Notes: generated from the sequence alone by a model not told the origin. A DNA stretch of 64,000 nucleotides from Gemmatimonadota bacterium (GCA_023249305.1 JAHFCU010000008.1:1-64000), one strand, 5' to 3'. Positions 54,082 to 63,111 are shown, counted from the stretch's first letter. Numbers and translations: made by a program.

Positions 54082-55278
54082 ATGCCGTCCTTCCAGTATA
54101 CCGCACGCGATGCCAAGGGTGACCTGAAGACCGGCACCCTCGAAGCCGCGACCAAAGACGACGTGATGACGCAATTGCGCCAGAAGCGCATGAACGTCGT
54201 CAAGGTCGAGGAGCAGGCAAAGGCGAAGCAGAAGACAAGCGGCTCGATCGCGATGCGCGACATCGTGATCTTCACCCGCCAGTTCTCCACGATGATCAAC
54301 TCGGGCCTGCCGCTCGTGCAGGCGCTCGACATCCTCAGCAAGCAGACGGAGAACAAGGCGCTCTCGGCGGTGACGCGGCAGGTCGTGTTCGACGTCGAGT
54401 CCGGCCACACCGTCGCCGACGCGCTGGCCAAGCATCCGAAGGCGTTCAGCGACCTGTACGTGAACATGGTGGCCGCGGGAGAGGCCGGCGGCATTCTCGA
54501 CACCATTCTCATGCGCTTGGCGACGTTCATGGAAAAGAACGACGCCCTCGTGCGCAAGGTGAAGGGCGCGATGATCTACCCTGGCGTCATCATGAGCGTT
54601 GCGGTCATCGCCGTGGTGGTGCTGCTCATCTTCGTGATCCCCGTCTTCCAGGGGATGTTCGCGAGCGTCGGCCTCGCCCTGCCGCTCCCGACGCGCATCG
54701 TGATCGGGATGTCGAACATCCTCAAGGGCTACTGGTGGCTGATCGGCGGTGCCGGATTCGGCGCGTACACCGGCACCCAGCGGTATTACGCCACATCCAG
54801 CGGCCGGCTGGCGCTCGACAAGCTCATGCTGAAGATGCCCGTGCTCGGCGACGTCATCCGCAAGTCGGCGGTGTCGCGCTTCACGCGCACGCTTGGCACG
54901 CTGATCAGCTCGGGCGTGTCTATTCTCGACGGCCTCGAGATCACGGCCAAGACGGCGGGCAACCGCGTCATCCAGGACGCGATCATGCAGTCGCGGACGT
55001 CCATCGCCGGCGGCGACACCATCTCCGCGCCGCTCGCCAAGAGCAACGTCTTCCCGCCGATGGTGATCTCGATGATCGCGGTCGGCGAGCAGACCGGCGG
55101 CCTGGACGAAATGCTCAGCAAGATCGCCGACTTTTATGATGAAGAAGTGGACGCGGCGGTCGGTGCGCTGCTTGCGGCGATGGAACCAATCATGATTGTG
55201 TTCCTCGGCGTGGTCGTCGGCGGCATGGTCGTCGCCTGCTACCTCCCGATCTTCGACATGATCAATGCGGTGCAGTAA
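54082..55278 (+). CDS. pilC: Type IV pilus platform protein PilC
   Basis: PilC is the inner-membrane platform that couples the motor ATPases to the pilus. The 398 residues show two GspF domains: IVIFTRQFSTMINSGLPLVQALDIL...VNMVAAGEAGGILDTILMRLATFMEK and SRFTRTLGTLISSGVSILDGLEITAKTAGN...MISMIAVGEQTGGLDEMLSKIADFYDEEVD. Hydrophobic segments GVIMSVAVIAVVVLLIFVIPVFQ and PIMIVFLGVVVGGMVVACYLPIF anchor it. The pilMNOPQ and pilin genes are not in the window. A heptamer repeat and a terminator follow. Confidence 0.96.
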   Translation: MPSFQYTARDAKGDLKTGTLEAATKDDVMTQLRQKRMNVVKVEEQAKAKQKTSGSIAMRDIVIFTRQFSTMINSGLPLVQALDILSKQTENKALSAVTRQVVFDVESGHTVADALAKHPKAFSDLYVNMVAAGEAGGILDTILMRLATFMEKNDALVRKVKGAMIYPGVIMSVAVIAVVVLLIFVIPVFQGMFASVGLALPLPTRIVIGMSNILKGYWWLIGGAGFGAYTGTQRYYATSSGRLALDKLMLKMPVLGDVIRKSAVSRFTRTLGTLISSGVSILDGLEITAKTAGNRVIQDAIMQSRTSIAGGDTISAPLAKSNVFPPMVISMIAVGEQTGGLDEMLSKIADFYDEEVDAAVGALLAAMEPIMIVFLGVVVGGMVVACYLPIFDMINAVQ

Positions 55279-55345
55279 CGGCGACTGAGGATATGGAATC
55301 CGGATTGCAATTCCGGATCGCGATTGTGGATGCCGATTGACGATC
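55279..55345. repeat. 7-bp phased repeat after pilC
   Basis: Nine heptamers from 55283 (GACTGAG GATATGG AATCCGG ATTGCAA TTCCGGA TCGCGAT TGTGGAT GCCGATT GACGATC) start four bases after the pilC stop. The first three units closely match those after acs and ggt. It ends just before the terminator hairpin at 55351. Confidence 0.75.
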
Positions 55346-55350
55346 ACATG

Positions 55351-55383
55351 CGAAGGCCGCCCGCAAGGGCGGCCTTCGTGTTT
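55351..55383 (+). terminator. Intrinsic terminator between the convergent pilC and pirin genes
   Basis: CGAAGGCCGCCC and GGGCGGCCTTCG form a 12-bp perfect stem with a GCAA tetraloop, followed by TGTTTC on the plus strand. It follows pilC after the heptamer repeat and could also serve the minus-strand pirin gene. Confidence 0.8.
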
Positions 55384-55406
55384 CTAGCGGCGCGCTTCGC
55401 GCCCCC

Positions 55407-56309
55407 CTACGCGCTTTTCCTAATGAACGTCCCCTGCCGCAGGTCGGTGATGGCTTGGTGCACTTCTTCCTTGGTGTTCATCACAATCGGCCCATACCAC
55501 GCCACCGGTTCCTCAAACGGCTGCCCCGACGCGAGCAGGAAGCGAATCCCCTCGTCGCCGGCCTGAACGACGATCTCGTCGCCGTTGCCGAAGACGACGA
55601 GCGAGCGGTTGCCCGTCGACTCGCGCACGATGCTGTCGTCGGCCTTCTCGGTCAGCACGCCAAACGGCTCGGAGGCGTCGCGGAATGTGCCGCTGCCGGC
55701 AAAGACGTACGCGAACGCGTTGCGCCGCGTGTCAATCTTGATGCGCTTCTTCTTGCCCGGCGGCACGGAGATGTCCACGTAGCTCGGGTCGGCCGCGATC
55801 CCCTCAACCGGGCCGCTCTTCCCCCAGAAGTCGCCGACGATCACGCGCGCCGCCGTGCCATCGTCATCAATGATCGAAGGAATGTCCTTGGCCTGGATGT
55901 CCTGATAGCGAGGCCTCGTCATCTTGAGATGCGCCGGCAGGTTGGCCCAGAGCTGGAACCCGTGCATGCGCCCAGCCGGATCACCCTGCGGCATCTCGTG
56001 GTGCATGATCCCCGAGCCGGCCGTCATCCACTGCACGTCGCCCGCGCCAAGCAGACCCTTGTTGCCGAGCGAATCGGCATGCTCCACCGTGCCGGCCAGC
56101 ACGTACGTGATGGTCTCGATGCCGCGATGCGGGTGCCACGGAAAGCCGGCTTGGTAATCCGTCGGCGTGTCGCCGCGAAAATCGTCGAACAACAGGAACG
56201 GATCAAACTCGGTGGTCTCGCCGAACCCGAAGGCGCGGTGCAGCCGGACGCCGGCCCCTTCCATAGTAGGGCGGGCGCTGATGATGCGATTGACGGGACG
56301 CAATGACAT
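55407..56309 (-). CDS. Pirin family protein
   Basis: Pirins are bicupin metal proteins; some oxidise quercetin. The metal ligands are visible in PWHPHRGIETITYVLAGTVEHADS (H59, H61) and MTAGSGIMHHEMP (H103, E105). The C-terminal cupin (SVPPGKKKRIKIDTRRNAFAYVFAGSG) lacks such ligands, as usual. The 300-residue length is normal. ATG 56309 (MSLRPVNRII) is preferred over the longer ORF. A perfect 18-bp palindrome overlaps its likely promoter. Confidence 0.92.
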   Translation of the reverse strand: MSLRPVNRIISARPTMEGAGVRLHRAFGFGETTEFDPFLLFDDFRGDTPTDYQAGFPWHPHRGIETITYVLAGTVEHADSLGNKGLLGAGDVQWMTAGSGIMHHEMPQGDPAGRMHGFQLWANLPAHLKMTRPRYQDIQAKDIPSIIDDDGTAARVIVGDFWGKSGPVEGIAADPSYVDISVPPGKKKRIKIDTRRNAFAYVFAGSGTFRDASEPFGVLTEKADDSIVRESTGNRSLVVFGNGDEIVVQAGDEGIRFLLASGQPFEEPVAWYGPIVMNTKEEVHQAITDLRQGTFIRKSA

Positions 56310-56351
56310 GGGGGGCTCCGTGGTGCGGTCGCGGGGCGGGACGCCACGCGA

Positions 56352-56369
56352 TATCTTAGTACTAAGATA
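56352..56369 (-). promoter_or_regulatory. 18-bp palindromic operator upstream of pirin
   Basis: TATCTTAGTACTAAGATA is a perfect palindrome in an AT-rich patch 43 bp upstream of the pirin start. On the minus strand TTGCGG and TATCTT, 16 bp apart, could be the -35 and -10 elements, so a bound regulator would cover the -10 region. The regulator is unknown; pirins are often controlled by stress-sensing MarR- or HxlR-type repressors. Confidence 0.6.
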
Positions 56370-56478
56370 AAACGCTTTTGAAGATCCGCAAGGGCGGCTC
56401 AGCCGGACGTGGTGGCTCCTGCGTCCGCGCCCGCGCGCCGCGACCGGAAGGCGCTGCGGCCGCCCCAAACCCACTGAC

Positions 56479-56540
56479 CTACTACTGGCATAGTTGACAA
56501 ACGGGACGGGTTGCCATACCTTCTACTACGAACATAGTAG
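56479..56540 (+). promoter_or_regulatory. blaI-type promoter with two operators
   Basis: TTGACA (56494-56499) and TACCTT (56517-56522) are 17 bp apart. Two dyads with the same plan flank them: CTACTACTGGCATAGTTG (56479-56496), overlapping the -35, and CTACTACGAACATAGTAG (56523-56540), just after the -10, with centres 44 bp apart. BlaI/MecI repressors bind dyads built from TAC and GTA half-sites, so autorepression of the blaI-like gene is strongly suggested. Confidence 0.75.
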
Positions 56541-56552
56541 TCAGGAGGCACG

Positions 56553-56933
56553 ATGGACGAACTGACGCTGGGCGAGCGGGAACTCGATATCATGGCCGTG
56601 CTCTGGGAAACCGGCGCCGGAACCGTCGGCGAAGTGCGCGAGCGGCTCCCCGTGCCGCTGGCCTACACCACCGTCCTCACCATCCTCCGCAACCTCGAGG
56701 CGAAGGGCTACCTCAGCCACACGGTGGACGGCCGAGCCCATCGGTACCGGCCGCGTATCGCGCAGCGTGCGGCGCAACGCAGCGCCCTCAAACGGATGCT
56801 CTCGCGCTTCTTCTCAGGCTCGCCAGAATTGCTCCTCGCGCGTCTCGTCGCTGACGGTAACGTCGATGCGCAGGCGCTGCGCGAAATGGCCGAACGTGTG
56901 GCACGCGGCAAGCACAGCCGGAGGACGCGATGA
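56553..56933 (+). CDS. BlaI/MecI family transcriptional repressor
   Basis: The 126-residue protein begins LGERELDIMAVLWETGAGTVGEVRERLPVPLAYTTVLTILRNLEAKGYLSHTVDGRAHRYRP, the winged-helix domain of the BlaI/MecI family, followed by a short C-terminal dimerisation region (RFFSGSPELLLARLVADGNVDAQALREM). A strong AGGAGG precedes the ATG. Its stop overlaps the downstream M56 gene (ATGA), the usual arrangement with a BlaR1-type sensor-protease that cleaves the repressor. Two matching operators lie in its promoter. Confidence 0.93.
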   Translation: MDELTLGERELDIMAVLWETGAGTVGEVRERLPVPLAYTTVLTILRNLEAKGYLSHTVDGRAHRYRPRIAQRAAQRSALKRMLSRFFSGSPELLLARLVADGNVDAQALREMAERVARGKHSRRTR

Positions 56934-58597
56934 TCGCCACCTGGATGGTCGCGTCCATGGCGCTCGCCGCCGCGCTCGGCGCCGCCGCATTGCTGCTCGA
57001 ACGGGCGCTCCGCCTGCTCAGCCGACAGGGACGCGCGCCGTGGACCGTTGCCATCGTCGGTGCGGTCGCGTGGCCGGTGCTCTCCTCCGCGCTTGCGCGG
57101 CCTGACCTGCAGGTCGCCACCGTGCGGGCACTCAACGTCGTCTCACGCGCAACGGTCGCGCTCCCCGAACCTTCGCTCGACACGACGGTGTCGTGGCTCG
57201 CGCGACTGCAAACGCTCGACCAGCCGCTGCTCGTCGCCTGGCTGGTCTTTTCGGCGCTCTTGCTGTTGCGCATGGTCTGGGCGATGGCCGCGCTGCATCG
57301 CGCCGCCCATCGGGCGCCGCTCACGGTGGTTGACGACACCGCGGTGCGCATGACCGCCGACATCGGGCCAGCGGTGTTCGCGCTCTGGAACTCGCACCTC
57401 TTGCTCCCACGCTGGCTCCTGGACCTCGACGAACCGCTGCGCCGCCTGGTGATGGCGCACGAGCGCGAACACGTGCGCGCCCGTGATCCGCAGCTCATTG
57501 TCGCGACGTTCGTCCTTGTCGCGCTCATGCCGTGGAATGCCCCGCTGTGGTGGCTCGCGCGGCGGCTGCGCACCGCCTCGGAACTCGATTGCGACGCCCG
57601 CGTGCTGCGGGCCGGCGCCGACGCCCACACCTACGGCCATCTCCTACTCCTCATCGCCCAGCGGCAGGCAAACGCACGGTTCCTGCCGATGATGGCGGGC
57701 GCTCCATCCACCCTGCACGCAAGGATCATCGCCATGTCAGTTCAGCGTCCACCAAGGCCGGCCCTGCGGGCCGCGTTCCTTTCGGTCGTCGCGCTCGCCC
57801 TGCTCGCACTCGGCGCAAGTCCGGCGCTCGCGCGCCCTCTCGCGAGCGCGCGGCTGGTTCTTCCGTCAATGCTCGCGCCGATACCTCAGGGTGCGCAGCC
57901 GACGAAGGCTCCAGCGACTACGCCGACTGCCGTCCCCACGAAGGCGACAGTGAAAGACGTGCAATATGCGGTGCCTCGGAACGCGACCAAGGACACCGGC
58001 ACCGCGAAAACGGCAAAGCCGGTGGTGACGGTCCTGATCGACAAACAGGTGGTGATGGCGCCAGGCTCGGCCGCGCCGCGCTATCCGGAAATTCTCAAGA
58101 GTGCCGGCATCACCGGCAGCACGCACGTGATGTTCGTCGTCGACACGAACGGGAGCGTTGATGAGAGCACGCTGAAGGTGATCCGGACCGCGCATCCGCT
58201 CTTTGTTGAGGCGGTGAAGGTGGCGCTCCCCGGCCACCGGTTTCATCCTGCACTCGTCGGCAGTCGCCCCGTGAAACAACTCGTGCAGGTGGTCTACCGC
58301 TTCGCGACGGTGAAATTCCCCGCGCTTGACTCCGTGCAGACCGTGAAGAACGTGCCTGCCTTCGAGATCATGATCACCGGCAATGATCAGCAGCAACCCG
58401 CAATCTCCCGGCAGCCACTGGGAATCGCCGCGTCGCTGTACGTCGTTGATGGCATGCGTGTCTCTCGCGACAACGTAATGAAGTTGCCCGCGGAGAGAAT
58501 AGAGAAGGTCGAGGTGCTCAAGGGCGACGCCGCCCGCGCCAAATACGGCGACGACGGCAAGTACGGCGTGATCCTGATCACCACGAAGCCGAGGTAA
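56930..58597 (+). CDS. M56 BlaR1-type metalloprotease fused to a TonB C-terminal domain and a plug-like segment
   Basis: The N-terminal 300 residues are a BlaR1-type membrane protease: four to five membrane segments, zinc motif AHEREH (H177, E178, H181) and ASELDCDARVL (E218). BlaR1's penicillin-binding sensor is absent. Residues about 365-455 form a TonB_C-type domain (RYPEILKSAGITGSTHVMFVVDTNGSVDESTLKVIRTAHPLFVEAVKVALPGHRFHPA). The last 75 residues (ASLYVVDGMRVSRDNVMKLPAERIEKVEVLKGDAARAKYGDDGKYGVILITTK) look like the VDG...IEKVEVLKG...GVILITT core of a TonB-receptor plug. The periplasmic part may sense envelope or receptor state and drive cleavage of the BlaI partner. Translationally coupled to blaI. 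Confidence 0.88.
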   Translation: MIATWMVASMALAAALGAAALLLERALRLLSRQGRAPWTVAIVGAVAWPVLSSALARPDLQVATVRALNVVSRATVALPEPSLDTTVSWLARLQTLDQPLLVAWLVFSALLLLRMVWAMAALHRAAHRAPLTVVDDTAVRMTADIGPAVFALWNSHLLLPRWLLDLDEPLRRLVMAHEREHVRARDPQLIVATFVLVALMPWNAPLWWLARRLRTASELDCDARVLRAGADAHTYGHLLLLIAQRQANARFLPMMAGAPSTLHARIIAMSVQRPPRPALRAAFLSVVALALLALGASPALARPLASARLVLPSMLAPIPQGAQPTKAPATTPTAVPTKATVKDVQYAVPRNATKDTGTAKTAKPVVTVLIDKQVVMAPGSAAPRYPEILKSAGITGSTHVMFVVDTNGSVDESTLKVIRTAHPLFVEAVKVALPGHRFHPALVGSRPVKQLVQVVYRFATVKFPALDSVQTVKNVPAFEIMITGNDQQQPAISRQPLGIAASLYVVDGMRVSRDNVMKLPAERIEKVEVLKGDAARAKYGDDGKYGVILITTKPR

Positions 58598-58608
58598 GAG
58601 CTCGGACG

Positions 58609-58640
58609 GCGGCCCCGGTCGCTGACGAGACCGGGGCCGC
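58609..58640 (+). terminator. Hairpin terminator after the M56 gene
   Basis: GCGGCCCCGGTC and GACCGGGGCCGC pair over 12 bp around an 8-base loop, 11 bp after the stop codon. No T-run is present. Confidence 0.65.
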
Positions 58641-58739
58641 GCGCGCACTACCAGGCCTGGGTATGAGCGGTGGGCGGATTGCGGAACATCCATTGCTCAC
58701 GTCGCTTACAATTGAGGGATCTCCTCCCCCCGCCTGGCC

Positions 58740-59612
58740 ATGTCCAAAGCAGCCCCCCCAAGCCTCCGCGCCTTCGCCGCCACGCTCAAGGAGCGGCGCG
58801 ACGCCGCCTCGTTCGGCCTCCAGGTCAAGCAGAGCGCACAGCGGTGGGCCGACGACGTGCTCTCCGCGCTCTTTCCGCACTTCTGCGCCAAGACCTACCA
58901 GAGCGCCGGCGAACTCGAATCCGAACTCGTTCGGATGGAAAGCGAACTCGGCCGGATGATCGGACCGCTGCTCACGAGCAGTTCGTCAGTCGCGGAGGCG
59001 GCGAGCCCTCAGGAGAAGGCGCACGCCTTCTTCGAGACGCTCCCCGTCATTCACGCGGCGCTGCTCCTCGACGCCGAGGCGATCAATGCGGGCGACCCGG
59101 CCGCCGAGAGCCTCGATGAGGTGATCCTCGCCTATCCGGGCTTCATGGCGATCGCCATCCATCGGCTGGCGCATGAACTCTATCGCCTGCGGGTGCCGAT
59201 CTTCCCGCGCCTGCTCGGCGAGTATGCCCACCAGGTGACCGGCATAGACATCCACCCCGGCGCGACGATCGGTGCCTCGTTCGCGATTGACCACGGCACC
59301 GGGATCGTCGTCGGCGAGAGCACGATCATCGGCAACAACGTGAAGGTGTATCAGGGCGTCACGCTCGGTGCGCTGAGCGTGACGAAGAGCATGGCCCGTT
59401 CGAAGCGGCATCCCACCATCGAAGACAATGTCGTCATCTACGCGCAGGCGGTCATACTCGGCGGCGATACCGTGGTCGGTCACGACAGCGTCATCGGCGG
59501 CAATGTCTGGCTGACGCATAGTGTGCCGCCGCATTCACTGGTGCAGCACGAAGCCGATGTGACGGTGCGGCCAAAGGACGTGAACGGGACAGATGCCGTC
59601 GGCGCCGTTTAG
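58740..59612 (+). CDS. cysE: Serine O-acetyltransferase
   Basis: The enzyme makes O-acetylserine from serine and acetyl-CoA for cysteine synthesis. The N-terminal 120 residues are helical, then the left-handed beta-helix begins: PGFMAIAIHRLAHELYRLRVPIFPRLLGEYAHQVTGIDIHPGATIGASFAIDHGTGIVVGESTIIGNNVKVYQGVTLGAL, followed by hexapeptide repeats IEDNVVIYAQAVILGGDTVVGHDSVIGGNVWLTHSVPPHS. The HPGA and DHGTG segments hold the active-site His residues. The length (290) matches the EpsC/long CysE type. Its stop overlaps the convergent phosphoesterase gene by 4 bp. Confidence 0.93.
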   Translation: MSKAAPPSLRAFAATLKERRDAASFGLQVKQSAQRWADDVLSALFPHFCAKTYQSAGELESELVRMESELGRMIGPLLTSSSSVAEAASPQEKAHAFFETLPVIHAALLLDAEAINAGDPAAESLDEVILAYPGFMAIAIHRLAHELYRLRVPIFPRLLGEYAHQVTGIDIHPGATIGASFAIDHGTGIVVGESTIIGNNVKVYQGVTLGALSVTKSMARSKRHPTIEDNVVIYAQAVILGGDTVVGHDSVIGGNVWLTHSVPPHSLVQHEADVTVRPKDVNGTDAVGAV

Positions 59613-60358
59613 CGTCCACCTGTACGCAAGTAGTCGGCGAAGTCGTTTGGCAGCGTGCTCTCGGTGATAGCGCGCGCGGCCGTCTCGACGTCGTAGGAAA
59701 CCCGCACACTCTCCACGCGCACCTCGCCGTTCGCCGCGACATCGAGCAACACGTAGCCCGCCCGCGGATCGCCATCCTTCGGGCGACCCACGCTCCCGGT
59801 GTTCACGTAGTGAATGCCCCCGACCGTGCGTTGCCACGGGATATGTGTATGGCCAAAACAGGCAATGTCTCCGGCGCGCAAGCCGAGCGCGTCGCCCATC
59901 TTGGCCAGGAACTCGTCACTGCGCTCCTGATGCACGTACACGGTGTTGAGCGCCTGATTGCCGTGGATGAGAGCGACCGTCGGTCCGCTGGCATGGCCGC
60001 CGAGCGGTCGAAGGTCGATGCGAAACGGCAAGCCACCCAGAAACGCTTTCGTCGCGGCCGATGTGTGCTCGAGCGTCCACCCGAACGACAGGTGCGACAG
60101 TTCCTCTTGTTGCGGGTCCTCGTAGCGGCAGCCGCAGTGCTTCGCGTGGGTGGCGACCGTCGAGTCATAGTTGCCGGCCACGCCATGAATGCCCACCGCG
60201 CGAAGCCGCGCCACCGTCTCATCCGGCCACGGCGCATAGCCAACGAGGTCGCCCAAATGGTACGTGGCGTCCGCATCGCGGCGCGCGCTGATATCGGCGA
60301 GCACGGCGTCGAGCGCCGGTAAGTTGGCGTGGATGTCGGAGATCAGTGCGTAGCGCAT
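59609..60358 (-). CDS. Calcineurin-like metallophosphoesterase
   Basis: The 249-residue protein carries the five metal-site motifs in order: LISDIHANLPAL (D, H), HLGDLVGYAPWPDE (GD), GVAGNYDST (GN), ALIHGN and CFGHTHIPW (GHTH), followed by YVNTGSVGRPKDGDPRAGYVLLD. This is the YfcE/diadenosine-tetraphosphatase-like group; the substrate is unknown. ATG 60358 (MRYALISD) begins at the first strand; the longer ORF is unlikely. It is 58 bp upstream of the ACR3 gene's stop on the same strand. Confidence 0.92.
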   Translation of the reverse strand: MRYALISDIHANLPALDAVLADISARRDADATYHLGDLVGYAPWPDETVARLRAVGIHGVAGNYDSTVATHAKHCGCRYEDPQQEELSHLSFGWTLEHTSAATKAFLGGLPFRIDLRPLGGHASGPTVALIHGNQALNTVYVHQERSDEFLAKMGDALGLRAGDIACFGHTHIPWQRTVGGIHYVNTGSVGRPKDGDPRAGYVLLDVAANGEVRVESVRVSYDVETAARAITESTLPNDFADYLRTGGR

Positions 60359-60415
60359 GCGCGTGTCGGGGGGCGATGAGTGGGGCGCGGCCGATAACGT
60401 GGCCAATGGTCTGGT

Positions 60416-61507
60416 CTACGGAGCAGTCACCGCCACGGCGCCGTAGAAGCGGCGGCGGAACGCGAGCGCGACATTCACCAGGCCAATCAGCACGGGCACC
60501 TCGACGAGCGGTCCGATGACCGTCGCAAATGCCTGGTCGGAACTGATGCCGAACACCGCCACGGCGACGGCGATCGCCAGCTCAAAGTCATTACTCGCCG
60601 CCGTCAGCGACACGGTCACGTTCTGTTCGTACGAGGCGCCCACGGCGCGCGCCTTGGCGGAGAAGAACGTGATGAAGAACATCGCCACGAAGTACAGCGT
60701 GAGCGGAATCGCCACGCGCAGCACGTCGAACGGGAGTTGCACGATGAGGTTCCCCTTCAGCGAGAACATCACGACGATCGTGAAGAGCAGCGCCACCAGC
60801 GTCATCGGGCTCACGCGCGGAATGAACACGTGGTCGTACCACTTGGCCCCTTTGATGCGCAGAAGCACGAGGCGACTCACGAGCCCGGCGACCAGCGGAA
60901 TGCCGAGGTAGATGCCAACGGTTGTGGCGATCTCGCTCACGGCCACGTGCACGGTGACGCTCGCCATGCCGAAGAGCGGCGGAAGGAACGTCAGGAAGAC
61001 CCAGGCGTACACGCCGTACAGCAGCACCTGGAAGATCGCGTTGAGCGCCACGAGTCCCGCGACGAGATCCTTGTCACCCTTGGCGAGGTCATTCCACACC
61101 AAGACCATCGCGATGCACCGCGCGAGCCCCACCAGGATAAGCCCCTGCGCGTAGCCCGGCAGGTCCGCGAGCAGGAAGATGGCGAGCACGAACATCACGA
61201 GCGGCCCGATGATCCAGTTCTGCAACAGCGACAGCGCGAGAACGCGTCCATTCTGGAACGCAGCGCCCAGTTTCTCGTAGCGCACCTTCGCCAGCGGTGG
61301 ATACATCATCAGCACAAGTCCAATGGCGATCGGGATGTTGGTCGTCCCCATCTGCACGCGTTCGATCCACTGATCCACGCCAGGCAGGGCGTACCCGAGC
61401 GCAACGCCCACCGCCATCGCGAGGAAGATCCACAGGGTGAGCCAGCGGTCGAGCGCCGAGAGCTTCGCGCTGATAGAGTCCGCCGTCGCCGACGTACGTG
61501 CGCTCAC
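60416..61507 (-). CDS. acr3: Arsenite efflux transporter, ACR3 family
   Basis: ACR3 expels arsenite across the inner membrane. The 363-residue protein has about ten membrane segments. The family's conserved cysteine region is visible as [26 protein letters not shown], and further ACR3 features are [33 protein letters not shown] and [33 protein letters not shown]. The start is GTG 61507; the longer ORF overlaps the GNAT gene in another frame. It is the last of four arsenic genes on this strand. Confidence 0.94.
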   Translation of the reverse strand: MSARTSATADSISAKLSALDRWLTLWIFLAMAVGVALGYALPGVDQWIERVQMGTTNIPIAIGLVLMMYPPLAKVRYEKLGAAFQNGRVLALSLLQNWIIGPLVMFVLAIFLLADLPGYAQGLILVGLARCIAMVLVWNDLAKGDKDLVAGLVALNAIFQVLLYGVYAWVFLTFLPPLFGMASVTVHVAVSEIATTVGIYLGIPLVAGLVSRLVLLRIKGAKWYDHVFIPRVSPMTLVALLFTIVVMFSLKGNLIVQLPFDVLRVAIPLTLYFVAMFFITFFSAKARAVGASYEQNVTVSLTAASNDFELAIAVAVAVFGISSDQAFATVIGPLVEVPVLIGLVNVALAFRRRFYGAVAVTAP

Positions 61508-61547
61508 GAGATGCCCTCGAGCGAGGTCACGCGATACGCACCGTGTG

Positions 61548-62015
61548 TCACGGCAGCGGACGCCGCATGACCGTTGCTGACGCTGGGCACACCGCCTTGA
61601 ACTCGCCCGAGTGCTGCACGTCCTCCGGCACCTCGTCGCGCGCAACCTGCGTGAAGCCGAAGTGCGGGAAGTACTCTTCGGCTGTGGTGGTGAGCAGGTA
61701 AAGGGCGTGAATGCCACGCGCCTCGGCATCCGAGATCACGCGCGCCACGAGCGTGCGGCCGAGCCCCTTCGACCGCCATGCCGGCGCCACCGCGACCGAT
61801 CGCAGCAGCGCATGCTCGGCGCACACCTCAAGGCCCGCGACGCCGACGATCTCGCCAGTAGCCTCCGCCACCACGAAGGAGGGGAGCGCATCGCGCACAC
61901 CGTCGAGCGGCAATGTGCTCTCTGTGAGCAACCGCTCAACCGCGGCAAGATCGGACGGCTGCGCGGCGCGCAGCTGCGCTTCGACTCCGATTGTTGCTCC
62001 ACGCCTGGTCAGCAT
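61548..62015 (-). CDS. GNAT acetyltransferase, ArsN-like
   Basis: The 155-residue protein has the GNAT acetyl-CoA loop [50 protein letters not shown]. The pattern [10 protein letters not shown] is found in ArsN2-type proteins of arsenic loci, and its position between arsM and acr3 supports that. The substrate, possibly an arsenical, is inferred from context. Start ATG 62015; GTG at 62024 is an alternative. Confidence 0.85.
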   Translation of the reverse strand: MLTRRGATIGVEAQLRAAQPSDLAAVERLLTESTLPLDGVRDALPSFVVAEATGEIVGVAGLEVCAEHALLRSVAVAPAWRSKGLGRTLVARVISDAEARGIHALYLLTTTAEEYFPHFGFTQVARDEVPEDVQHSGEFKAVCPASATVMRRPLP

Positions 62016-62031
62016 ACGCGTCACCTCGAGT

Positions 62032-63051
62032 TCAGCAGCACCCCTTTGGCCCGCATCCGCATCCACCGCCGTTCTCTTTCATAGCCGCTCCGAGCGTCGC
62101 CAGCTCGCGCTTCGGCTTGGCCTTACGCTCGGCGGCGGCGGGCGAAGCCGCCGCCGCTCGCGGGGCGCCGCCCGGCTTTGTCGCGCGAACGAAGGCGCTC
62201 ATCACCTTTCCGTCCACCAGATCAACGAGCGCCATGTCGAGTCCGGTGCCCTGAATGAGCGCCGCGGCATCGGCGCGCGTGTATATGCGCGTCGGTTCGA
62301 TGCTCGCGTCGGTGAAGCCCACCTCGGTCAGCAGCGCGATGAACTCCCGCTCCTCGAGCGCGCCCGCCACGCACCCCGTCCACAGCGCCATGTTCTCCTT
62401 CACCACCGCGGGCAGCCCCTCGCGCACCACGACGTCGCTCACCGCGAAACGGCCGCCGGGCTTCAGCACGCGGAATGCGTCCTTCAGCACCGCCCGCTTG
62501 TCTCCTGACAAGTTGATCACGCAGTTGGAGATGATCACGTCCACCGTGTTCGCCGGCAATGGGATGGATTCGATATGGCCTTTGAGAAACTCGACGTTCG
62601 TCGCGCCCGCCTTCGCCTTGTTCTCGAGTGCGAGCGCAAGCATCTCATCGGTCATGTCGAGGCCGTATGCCTTGCCTGTTCGCCCGACGCGCTTGGCCGA
62701 GAGCAGCACGTCAATGCCGCCACCAGAGCCGAGGTCGAGCACCACTTCGCCTTCGGCCAGTTCGGCGAGCGCGGTCGGATTGCCACAGCCGAGCGACGCC
62801 AGCAGCGCCTCGGACGGAATGCCGGCGATTTCACCGGCCTCGTAGAGGTCCGATGTGATCGGATCCCACGACTCACTGGTCGCGCCGCAGCAGCCGCTCG
62901 ATCCGTCCGCGGGGCCGCAGCCGCAGGCGCCTTGCGTGGCGCCATCAGTCACACGTTGCGCCGCGGCGCCGTAGCGCGCGCGCACCGTGTCGCGAATCTC
63001 GTCGAGCGTCATTTGTGACCTTGCCGAGTCTTGTGTTGCGGTAGTGCTCAT
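62032..63051 (-). CDS. arsM: Arsenite methyltransferase
   Basis: ArsM methylates arsenite with S-adenosylmethionine, producing less toxic or volatile species. The AdoMet motif VVLDLGSGGGIDVLLSAKRVG is followed by NCVINLSGDKRAVLKDAFRVLKPGGRFAVSDVV and LWTGCVAGALEEREF, which carry the arsenic-binding cysteines. The N-terminal ACGCGPADGSSGCCG and the C-terminal GGGCGCGPKGCC are Cys-rich extra metal-binding stretches. GAGGGGG gives a good ribosome-binding site for ATG 63051. An ArsR-type operator lies just upstream. Confidence 0.94.
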   Translation of the reverse strand: MSTTATQDSARSQMTLDEIRDTVRARYGAAAQRVTDGATQGACGCGPADGSSGCCGATSESWDPITSDLYEAGEIAGIPSEALLASLGCGNPTALAELAEGEVVLDLGSGGGIDVLLSAKRVGRTGKAYGLDMTDEMLALALENKAKAGATNVEFLKGHIESIPLPANTVDVIISNCVINLSGDKRAVLKDAFRVLKPGGRFAVSDVVVREGLPAVVKENMALWTGCVAGALEEREFIALLTEVGFTDASIEPTRIYTRADAAALIQGTGLDMALVDLVDGKVMSAFVRATKPGGAPRAAAASPAAAERKAKPKRELATLGAAMKENGGGCGCGPKGCC

Positions 63052-63072
63052 CGCCCCCTCGTGAATCAGGTA

Positions 63073-63088
63073 ATCAAGAAATGTTGAT
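63073..63088. promoter_or_regulatory. ArsR-type operator upstream of arsM
   Basis: ATCAAGAAATGTTGAT has 5-bp perfect arms around six bases, and shares ATCAAGAAAT-TTG with the site at 63466-63481. It lies 22 bp upstream of the arsM start and downstream of arsR, so arsM has its own controlled promoter or a second repression site. Confidence 0.7.
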
Positions 63089-63111
63089 GAGTGGGATACG
63101 CGAACGGCCGG

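Noticed and set aside
58707-58712. TACAAT as a -10 element for cysE
   Set aside because: No acceptable -35 element lies at the right distance; the match alone is too weak to report as a promoter.
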